NCBI GenBank assembly: GCA_009699615.1
Contig: WLNV01000102.1
Location: forward strand, 1 to 6,039
Reading direction: 5' to 3'
From: Actinomycetota bacterium
Lineage (GTDB): Bacteria > Actinomycetota > Thermoleophilia > Solirubrobacterales > Solirubrobacteraceae
Length of the DNA: 6,039 bases
A program made the position numbers and the translations under genes. The notes below the pieces were generated by a model. It was not told where the DNA came from. It was given only the letters and a program-made list of their open reading frames with translations, and did not search any database. Below, piece after piece: positions 1 to 5,308 of the stretch. Each line of letters begins with the position of its first letter. Position 1 is the first letter of the stretch.

Positions 1-1090
1 GACTGACTATCAAGCCGGTAGCTATCTCGCAGTGATCAAGGTCGTCGGAGTCGGCGGCGGAGGAACCAATGCCGTCAACCGGATGGTTGACGCAGGCCTT
101 CGCGGCGTCGAGTTCATCGCGACCAACACAGACTCGCAGGCGCTCGACGCATGCGATGCCGACATCAAGCTGAATATCGGGCACGAACTGACCCGTGGGC
201 TCGGTGCTGGCGCAGACCCTCAGGTCGGCTTCGGCGCGGCTGCCGAATCACGCGACGACATCAAGGAGGCGCTCAAGGGTGCCGACATGGTCTTCGTCAC
301 TGCTGGCGAAGGCGGCGGCACCGGAACAGGCGCTGCCCCTGTGATCGCTGAGATCGCCAAGGCTGAGATCGGCGCACTGACTGTTGGCGTCGTAACACGC
401 CCATTTGAATTCGAAGGCGCGCAGCGGATGCGCGCCGCCGACGAGGGCATCGCCCGCCTGCGCGAAGTCGTAGACACGTTGATCGTGATCCCCAACGAGC
501 GTCTGTTGGCAACGGTTGAGAAGCGTACGACCGTGCTCGAAGCCTTCCGTGAGGCCGACAACGTTCTGCGCCAGGGCGTTCAGGGCATCACCGACCTGAT
601 CACGATCCCCGGCCTGATCAACCTCGACTTTGCGGACGTTCGGACCGTGATGTCCGATGCCGGCTCGGCGATGATGGGGATTGGCGCTTCGACCGGCGAG
701 ACCCGCGCGGTCGATGCGGCGAAGGCGGCAATTGAGAGCCCGCTGCTGGAGGACACGATCGAAGGTGCGACCGGCATCCTGCTGAACATCACCGGCGGCA
801 GTGAGCTGGGTCTGTTCGAAGTCAACGACGCCGCAGAGATCGTTCATTCGGCCGCTGACAAGAACGCCAACATCATCTTTGGTGCCGTACTCGACGAGTC
901 GATGGGCGAAGAGGTCCGCGTGACGGTAATCGCGACCGGCTTCGACCAGACTTCGGGTCGTAGCCGTCCGCGGGCAGCACGAACCGATGCCAGCGAGAGG
1001 GCGCCGCGCCGCGACCGCTCACCGCGGCCATTGGCAGCGGACACGAAGATCAGCGACGATGATCTCGATATCCCGTCGTTCCTGAAGTAG
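1..1090 (+). CDS. ftsZ: Cell division protein FtsZ, 5' end cut by the window
   Basis: Tubulin-like GTPase that polymerises at midcell into the Z-ring, the scaffold for the division machinery. The reading frame is open from base 2. The first in-frame GTG, at 32, is probably an internal valine, because the codons before it read TDYQAGSYLA and run straight into VIKVVGVGGGG; actinobacterial FtsZ proteins carry a similar YLAVIKVVG stretch shortly after their start. The true start therefore lies just upstream of the window. Counting from the codon at 32, the glycine-rich nucleotide loop is at 6-11, the tubulin signature GGGTGTG at 94-100, and the T7 loop NLDFADVR at 197-204, with the aspartates that complete the GTPase site of the neighbouring subunit. 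The GTPase core ends near 305. A short Arg/Pro-rich linker (about 308-335) follows, then the conserved C-terminal tail DDDLDIPSFLK, which normally binds partners such as SepF or FtsA. gcvH follows after 13 bases. The identification is secure; only the exact start is unseen. Confidence 0.98.
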   Translation, partial: TDYQAGSYLAVIKVVGVGGGGTNAVNRMVDAGLRGVEFIATNTDSQALDACDADIKLNIGHELTRGLGAGADPQVGFGAAAESRDDIKEALKGADMVFVTAGEGGGTGTGAAPVIAEIAKAEIGALTVGVVTRPFEFEGAQRMRAADEGIARLREVVDTLIVIPNERLLATVEKRTTVLEAFREADNVLRQGVQGITDLITIPGLINLDFADVRTVMSDAGSAMMGIGASTGETRAVDAAKAAIESPLLEDTIEGATGILLNITGGSELGLFEVNDAAEIVHSAADKNANIIFGAVLDESMGEEVRVTVIATGFDQTSGRSRPRAARTDASERAPRRDRSPRPLAADTKISDDDLDIPSFLK

Positions 1091-1103
1091 CGTTAGTTCG
1101 GCG

Positions 1104-1490
1104 ATGGCCGAAGGCAACTACCCGGAAGAGCTCCGCTACCACGCCGAACACGGCTGGGCGAAGCTCGATGGGGCGGTCGCAACGCTCGGGATCAGTTGGT
1201 TTGCGCAGGATGCGCTCGGCGAGGTGGTCTTCTTCGACCCGCCCGATCTTGGCGACGCAATCGTTGCCGGCCAGCCATATGGAGAGGTTGAGTCGCTGAA
1301 GGCTGTCAGCGACCTGATTGCTCCGCTGAGCGGCACGGTGATTGAGGTCAACGCTGCGTTGGGCGCGGACGTCGAACTGATCAATGCCGAGCCCTACGCA
1401 GCCGGCTGGTTGGTCAAGGTTGAGCTCTCGCAGCCGGAAGAGTTCGAGTCATTACTGGGCGCGGACGCCTACGCAGCGACGCTTTCCTGA
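1104..1490 (+). CDS. gcvH: Glycine cleavage system H protein
   Basis: Small lipoyl-carrier protein (128 residues, normal for the family). It shuttles the aminomethyl group of glycine between the P, T and L proteins of the glycine cleavage system in the cytoplasm. The lipoylated lysine is K66 in the motif GEVESLKAVSD, close to the usual ESVKAVSD. The flanking family features are also present: HGWAKLDG near 16-23, the AQDALGEVVFFDPPDLG stretch (34-50), APLSGTVIEVN (73-83) and the C-terminal GWLVKVEL (101-108). The ATG at 1104 gives a family-typical N-terminus (MAEGNYPEELRYHAEHGW). It lies 13 bases after the ftsZ stop with no clear Shine-Dalgarno sequence, so translation may depend on ribosomes arriving from ftsZ. 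No gcvT, gcvP or lpd gene is in the window, so its partners must be encoded elsewhere. In some bacteria H proteins also act as lipoyl donors; nothing here tests that role. Confidence 0.96.
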   Translation: MAEGNYPEELRYHAEHGWAKLDGAVATLGISWFAQDALGEVVFFDPPDLGDAIVAGQPYGEVESLKAVSDLIAPLSGTVIEVNAALGADVELINAEPYAAGWLVKVELSQPEEFESLLGADAYAATLS

Positions 1491-1510
1491 GTGGCGCAGT
1501 CCGAAACCGT

Positions 1511-1522
1511 CCGCCGCGGCGG
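1511..1522. repeat. Short perfect GC palindrome in the gcvH-trpS gap
   Basis: The 12 bases CCGCCGCGGCGG read the same on both strands and lie in the only intergenic gap of any size (1491-1536). A hairpin could form with a 4-base stem (CCGC/GCGG) around a small loop, or a slightly different register using ACCG at 1506-1509 and CGGT at 1520-1523. No T-run follows, so it is not a typical intrinsic terminator. It may be chance in GC-rich DNA, an RNA-processing or stability element, or a protein site; the sequence does not decide between these. Confidence 0.3.
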
Positions 1523-1536
1523 TAGCCTCGCCCTAC

Positions 1537-2556
1537 ATGCGCATCTTTTCCGGCATCCAGCCGACTGGCCGCAAGCACTTGGGCAACTACATCGGAGCGA
1601 TCCGTCAATACGTTGACGGCCAGCAGCGCGCAGCGCAGGGCGATGGCCTTGCGATCTTCTGCATTGTTGATCTGCACGCGATCACCGTCGCCTACGACCC
1701 GACCGAGCTGCGCGAGCGGACCTACGACACGACGGCGCTGCTGATCGCCGCGGGGCTCGACCCAAGCAGCTGCATTCTCTTTCGCCAATCTGATGTGCCG
1801 GAGCACACTGAGCTCTGCTGGTTGCTTTCGTCGGTAACCGCCCACGGAGACCTCAATCGGATGCACCAGTTCAAGGAGAAGTCCGAGGTTCAGCGCGAGC
1901 TGATCTCAGCCGGACTCTTCTTCTACCCCGTGCTGCAGGCCGCCGACGTGCTCGCCTATCGCTGCGACGAGGTGCCGGTGGGAGAGGACCAGCGCCAGCA
2001 CATCGAGCTGATGCGGGACATCGCCGAACGCTTCAACGCACGCTTCGCCGATGACGGCGAGATCCTCGTAGCGCCGCAGCACCGCATCCCTGAAGTCGGA
2101 GCGCGGATCATGGATCTTCAAGATCCGGATTCGAAGATGTCGACGACGGCAGCCTCGGAGGAGGGCACGATTTACGTGCTCGACGAGCCGGAGATGATCA
2201 AGCGCAAGCTCAACAGGGCAGTAACCGACTCCGACGACCCGCCTGTGATCGCCGTTGCTGCCGAGAAGCGAGGCGTTTCCAACCTGCTCGACATTCTTGC
2301 CGCATGCAAGGGCATTACGCCCGACGAAGCGGCCTCTGAACTGGCCGACGCACGCGGCTACGGCGATCTCAAAGCGGCCGTTGCCGATGCCGTGATCGAG
2401 ATGCTCGCTCCTGTACGGGAGCGCTACGAGGAGCTTCGTAAGGATGAGGCGGCACTGGAGCAGATTCTTCTCGAGGGCGCCGAACAGGCGCGCGAGATTG
2501 CCGCCGTCACACTCGGTGACGTGCGCAGCGCGATGGGCGTCGGCCCAGCGGGCTGA
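1537..2556 (+). CDS. trpS: Tryptophanyl-tRNA synthetase
   Basis: Class I aminoacyl-tRNA synthetase that charges tRNA-Trp with tryptophan using ATP. With the ATG at 1537 the protein has 339 residues and begins MRIFSGIQPTGRKHLGNYIG, exactly where TrpS proteins normally begin. The frame stays open back to 1384, but that part overlaps gcvH and does not look like TrpS. Visible motifs: the HIGH equivalent TGRKHLGNY at 10-18, QAADVLAY at 134-141 (tryptophan pocket, with the aspartate at 137), the family signature GEDQRQHIEL at 149-158, and the KMSKS-loop position LQDPDSKMSTT at 194-204. The C-terminal half (about 215-335) is the helical anticodon-binding domain, including RAVTDS at 227-232. The KMSKS motif reads KMSTT, so the second lysine is replaced by threonine; I take this as a lineage variant because all other motifs are intact. 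The 46-base gap upstream is too short for a T-box, and no strong Shine-Dalgarno precedes the start. Confidence 0.97.
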   Translation: MRIFSGIQPTGRKHLGNYIGAIRQYVDGQQRAAQGDGLAIFCIVDLHAITVAYDPTELRERTYDTTALLIAAGLDPSSCILFRQSDVPEHTELCWLLSSVTAHGDLNRMHQFKEKSEVQRELISAGLFFYPVLQAADVLAYRCDEVPVGEDQRQHIELMRDIAERFNARFADDGEILVAPQHRIPEVGARIMDLQDPDSKMSTTAASEEGTIYVLDEPEMIKRKLNRAVTDSDDPPVIAVAAEKRGVSNLLDILAACKGITPDEAASELADARGYGDLKAAVADAVIEMLAPVRERYEELRKDEAALEQILLEGAEQAREIAAVTLGDVRSAMGVGPAG

Positions 2557-2563
2557 GAGGTGA
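2557..2563 (+). promoter_or_regulatory. Shine-Dalgarno-like GAGGTGA overlapping the transporter GTG start
   Basis: GAGGTGA matches the part of the Shine-Dalgarno consensus that pairs with the 3' end of 16S rRNA, and it contains the GTG at 2560 itself. A functional ribosome binding site should lie some 5-10 bases before its start, but no ATG, GTG or TTG in frame follows at that distance. The match may be coincidental, or it may help hold ribosomes that have just ended trpS at 2556 so that they restart at 2560. Confidence 0.35.
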
Positions 2564-3714
2564 ACCGACGGCTCGTAATTCTCGTTGGTTCGGTCGTTCT
2601 TCTCGACACGCTGTTCTACGCCGCGCTTGCGCCCCTGCTCCCTTCGCTCTCCGCTCAGTTCGGGCTCGACAAAGGTGGAGCTGGGCTGCTGGTCGGTATC
2701 TACCCGATTGGCTCATTCGCCGGCGCGCTGCCGGCGGGGTGGGCAACGGCTCGCTTCGGGCCGCGGCCGACCGTTCTCGTGTCGCTCGTCGTCATGGCAG
2801 CCGCCGCGCTGGTATTCGCTTTCGGCCAAACGATCGAACTTCTCTATGTAAGTCGCTTCCTTCAGGGGATCGCGGGCGCCGCCTCGTGGACAGCGGGGCT
2901 CGCATGGCTGGTGCAAGGGACAAGCCGGGAACGGCGTGGAGAGGTACTCGGTTTTGGCATCGGCGCGGGCGTCGTCGGCGCGCAGTTCGGCCCGGTCCTT
3001 GGTTCGGTGGCTCACTTGATCGGGCGCGGGCCGGCGTTCGCGGCCACTGCCGCTGCCGCCGTAGTGATCGCCGCGTTCGCGATTCGCATGGCCGAGCCTC
3101 ACGTCGATGCTGAGCGCACCACCGGCTCGCCGCTCGATCTGCTGCGTAATTCTCGCTATCTGACGGCGTTGATGATTTTCATCGTTCCGTCACTTGCATT
3201 CGGCGTAATCGAGGTTCTTGCTCCGTTGAGGCTGAGCGAGCTGGGGGCCAGCGCTGAGCTGATCGGGCTGATCTTCTTCGTTGCTGGAGCGGCCGAGGCG
3301 ATCGGGAGTCCGATCATCGGTCGGCTCAGCGACAGGCTCGGCGTGCTGACGATTGTCCGGGTCGGGATGTTGGTTGCGGCGGTGCTGTTGATTGCGCTGT
3401 TCTTCCCTACAACCGTGCTCGTTCTGAGCTTCGTCCTTGTCGCTTGCGCTGGAGCGATAGGCACGCTCTGGGTGCCGGCCGGCAAGCTGGTTTCGCTCGC
3501 GGCGGAGCGGCTTGACGTCGACCAGGGGTGGGCATTTGCGCTGCAGAACAGCACTTGGTCGCTCTCGATGGGGGCTGGAGCGACGTTGGGGGGAATATTG
3601 GCGGCCGCTGGGGGAGACCTTCTGGCGTACGGCTTCGCGGCAGCGCTCTGTGCGCTGGTCGGACTGGTGATGTTCGGACGCCGACCGGCCGCCGCTGTAA
3701 CTTCCGACCCGTGA
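2560..3714 (+). CDS. Major facilitator superfamily transporter, efflux (DHA1)-like
   Basis: Integral membrane transporter of 384 residues, the usual size for a 12-helix MFS protein; the substrate is unknown. Hydrophobic segments run throughout, starting with helix 1 at about 5-27 directly after the basic NRR, as expected for a cytoplasmic N-terminus. MFS motif A is seen after helix 2 as GWATARFGPR (60-69) and repeats in the second half as GRLSDRLG (254-261), the internal duplication typical of the family. G140-AQF-GP-VL-G148 resembles motif C (GxxxGPxxGG), which is associated with drug:proton antiporters and supports an export role. A hydrophilic loop (about 178-198) joins the two halves. The GTG at 2560, three bases after the trpS stop, is chosen because helix 1 begins a few residues later and no other good start exists. 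The gene's last bases overlap the scpA start by four. Neighbours give no clue to the substrate, so a drug, metabolite or amino acid exporter are all possible. Confidence 0.88.
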   Translation: MNRRLVILVGSVVLLDTLFYAALAPLLPSLSAQFGLDKGGAGLLVGIYPIGSFAGALPAGWATARFGPRPTVLVSLVVMAAAALVFAFGQTIELLYVSRFLQGIAGAASWTAGLAWLVQGTSRERRGEVLGFGIGAGVVGAQFGPVLGSVAHLIGRGPAFAATAAAAVVIAAFAIRMAEPHVDAERTTGSPLDLLRNSRYLTALMIFIVPSLAFGVIEVLAPLRLSELGASAELIGLIFFVAGAAEAIGSPIIGRLSDRLGVLTIVRVGMLVAAVLLIALFFPTTVLVLSFVLVACAGAIGTLWVPAGKLVSLAAERLDVDQGWAFALQNSTWSLSMGAGATLGGILAAAGGDLLAYGFAAALCALVGLVMFGRRPAAAVTSDP

Positions 3715-4472
3715 TTGCTGCCGAGATCGAGCTCGACCTCGAACTCTTCACGGGTCCGTTCGACCTGCTCCTGACTCTCGTCCTGCGCGAGGAGGTTGAG
3801 CTGCTTGACCTCGATCTCGCCGAGATCGTCATCTCGTACATCGATCTGCTCGACGCGCGAGGAGAGCTCGACCTCGAGATGGCGACCGAGTTCATCGTTC
3901 TGATCGCTGCCCTGCTCGAGCTGAAGTCGCGACTGATGCTCTCAGCCGGAGAGATCGACGAGCTGGGCGATCTCGAACCGGGCGAAGCGGCTGAGGAACT
4001 GCTGGCAAGGATGCTTGACGCGCGCCGCTACCGCCAGGCTGCCGAGCACCTTTCGGAGCTGCTCGGTGAGCAACGCGGGTTCCACTATCGCGCAGCTCCA
4101 CTGCCTGATTTCATCAAGCAGGTAACGCTTGAGAACGCCGAGAAGGTCTACGCGGCGAGTCAGCTGGGAGAAGCGATCGGCGGTCTGCTGCGCACGCCGC
4201 CTCAGATCTCGCTAGCCCATCTACGGACCTCGTCGGTGACTGTGCCTTCGCGGCTGGCTCACCTGCGCAAGATTCTCCTCCGCGGCACGTGCTCTTTCGA
4301 TGAGGCGGTTGCCGGGGCCGACCGGATGACCATCGCCGTGACACTGTTTGCGCTGCTTGAGCTCTACAAGCAGGGCGAGGCGACATGGCTGCAGGAGGCT
4401 CCGTTCTCTCCGATCACAATCTCCGCAGTGGAACAGGTTCAGCGTCCCTACCTGATTCAAGGAGCCGCATGA
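3711..4472 (+). CDS. scpA: Segregation and condensation protein A (kleisin subunit of SMC-ScpAB)
   Basis: Kleisin that bridges the heads of the SMC ATPase dimer and binds ScpB, forming the bacterial condensin that compacts and separates sister chromosomes. The protein is 253 residues, normal for the family. The N-terminal SMC-neck-binding region shows LELFTGPFDLLLTLV (10-24), the family's F-x-GP-x-DLLL signature, followed by the hallmark ATEFIVLIAALLELKSRLML (58-77). A middle linker with EEL and RRYRQAAEHL (about 95-115) leads to the C-terminal winged helix (about 175-245), recognised by TLFALLELYKQGE (211-223) and ITI (235-237). The GTG at 3711 is chosen because it puts this signature near the N-terminus and overlaps the transporter stop in a GTGA; the frame is open back to 3528, but that part lies inside the transporter gene and is not ScpA-like. 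It overlaps scpB by four bases, so the two interacting subunits are translationally coupled. Confidence 0.95.
   Translation: MIAAEIELDLELFTGPFDLLLTLVLREEVELLDLDLAEIVISYIDLLDARGELDLEMATEFIVLIAALLELKSRLMLSAGEIDELGDLEPGEAAEELLARMLDARRYRQAAEHLSELLGEQRGFHYRAAPLPDFIKQVTLENAEKVYAASQLGEAIGGLLRTPPQISLAHLRTSSVTVPSRLAHLRKILLRGTCSFDEAVAGADRMTIAVTLFALLELYKQGEATWLQEAPFSPITISAVEQVQRPYLIQGAA
4459..4464 (+). promoter_or_regulatory. Shine-Dalgarno sequence for scpB (AAGGAG)
   Basis: AAGGAG ends four bases before the ATG at 4469 and lies within the last codons of scpA. It is the clearest correctly placed ribosome binding site in the window. It confirms 4469 as the scpB start over the in-frame ATG at 4385, which is inside scpA. 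Confidence 0.8.
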
Positions 4473-5308
4473 ACCAGCCCGCGAAGATGATCGAAGCGCT
4501 GCTCTTCGTGAGCCCGCAGCCGGTCAACGAGTCAGAGCTCGCCGAAGCGATCGGTTGCGACCCGGAGGAGATCACTGCCGGGTTGGAGGAGCTGTCCGCG
4601 GCTTGGGCCGAAGGCGAGCGCGGGATGGTCCTCAAGAACGTCGCCGGCGGTTACACGCTGGCCAGTGACCCCGAGAACGACGAAGCCGCTCGGCGGCTCC
4701 TTTCCAAGCCACGCACGCCGCCACTGACACCGGCTCAGGCCGAGACGCTCGCGATCGTCGCCTATCTGCAGCCCGTCTCTCGCCCGGAGATCACCCGGAT
4801 CCGAGGCGTGAGCGCCGATTCGGCGAGCGGCACGCTACTCGATAGAGGGCTGATCGAGGAGTCGGGACGCTCGCAGTTTGGTGCGATCTGCTTTCGCACA
4901 ACAGACCTCTTCCTGCGGCTCTTCGGCCTGAGCTCGATCGACGAGCTACCGCCGATCTCGGAGTGGGACCCAAGCCCCGAGGAGCAGTCCGACCTGCGTG
5001 AGCGCTTGATGGCCGCGGGCGGCGCCCGGCTAGGCGAGGCCCCGACCTCCGAAAGCGACGGGGCTGTTCAAGAGCCGCTGCCGCAAATCGAAGGCGAGGC
5101 CGGCGGCGACGAGAGCGATAGCGACGGACTCGAGGACAGCGATATCGAAGCGGCTGACGACAGCGAGATCGAAGCGGCCGACGACAGCGAGAGCGAAGGG
5201 GCTGAGGAGGACGACGGCGAAGAGGTCGACGCGAGCGACGCCGATGAGGTTGATGATCGCGACGAGTCTGAAGGCGATCAACCAGCCAACGCGTTCGCAG
5301 CCAGCTGA
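4469..5308 (+). CDS. scpB: Segregation and condensation protein B with a long acidic repeat tail
   Basis: Winged-helix partner of ScpA in the SMC condensin; ScpB dimers bind the centre of ScpA and regulate SMC head engagement. The protein has 279 residues, whereas family members are often near 180-230. The conserved part spans about 5-165: first winged helix with KMIEALLFVSPQPVNESELA (6-25) and GGYTLASDP (60-68), then a second with LTPAQAETLAIVAYLQPVSR (86-105), EITRIRGVSADSA (107-119), LLDRGLIEESGR (123-134) and TTDLFLRLFGLSSIDELP (144-161). From about 185 the sequence turns into a low-complexity tail dominated by Asp, Glu, Ser, Gly and Ala, containing an 8-residue tandem repeat (223-246), probably disordered. 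Its start (ATG, AAGGAG upstream) overlaps the scpA stop as ATGA. Its last ten codons and stop overlap the convergent rlmN. Core function is secure; the tail's role is unknown. Confidence 0.94.
   Translation: MNQPAKMIEALLFVSPQPVNESELAEAIGCDPEEITAGLEELSAAWAEGERGMVLKNVAGGYTLASDPENDEAARRLLSKPRTPPLTPAQAETLAIVAYLQPVSRPEITRIRGVSADSASGTLLDRGLIEESGRSQFGAICFRTTDLFLRLFGLSSIDELPPISEWDPSPEEQSDLRERLMAAGGARLGEAPTSESDGAVQEPLPQIEGEAGGDESDSDGLEDSDIEAADDSEIEAADDSESEGAEEDDGEEVDASDADEVDDRDESEGDQPANAFAAS
5135..5206 (+). repeat. Three 24-base in-frame tandem repeats in scpB
   Basis: Three consecutive 24-base units encode DSDIEAAD, DSEIEAAD and DSESEGAE. The first two units differ at only a few bases (including GAT/GAG and GCT/GCC); the third has diverged more. 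Each unit is a multiple of three, so copy-number change would lengthen or shorten the acidic tail without breaking the frame. Slipped-strand duplication is the likely origin. Confidence 0.8.

Noticed and set aside
248..847. 199-codon open frame antisense to ftsZ
   Set aside because: It lies wholly inside the unmistakable ftsZ, shows no recognisable domain, and long antisense frames are expected in GC-rich codon usage.
1384..1536. N-terminal extension of trpS to an ATG at 1384
   Set aside because: The extra 51 residues lie inside gcvH in another frame and are unlike TrpS, which normally starts near MRIFSGIQPTG.
1491..1536. T-box, attenuator or terminator ahead of trpS
   Set aside because: The gap is only 46 bases. 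It contains a GC palindrome but no T-run, no T-box-like sequence and no leader peptide with Trp codons.
1414..1866. 150-codon antisense frame across gcvH and trpS
   Set aside because: It overlaps two well-supported genes, is low-complexity and Arg/Ala-rich, and matches no family I recognise.
3528..3710. N-terminal extension of scpA to an ATG at 3528
   Set aside because: It overlaps the transporter's last helices and encodes Gly/Arg-rich sequence without ScpA features; the GTG at 3711 fits the family.
3407..3895. 162-codon antisense frame, Ser/Arg-rich, across the transporter and scpA
   Set aside because: Its composition is that of a GC-rich shadow frame, and both overlapped genes have clear family motifs.
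4385..4468. N-terminal extension of scpB to an ATG at 4385
   Set aside because: It lies in scpA, and the ATG at 4469 has AAGGAG correctly placed and a typical ScpB N-terminus.
5135..5206. Possible CRISPR or regulatory repeat array
   Set aside because: The repeats are contiguous with no spacers, in frame inside scpB, and explained as a coding tandem repeat.
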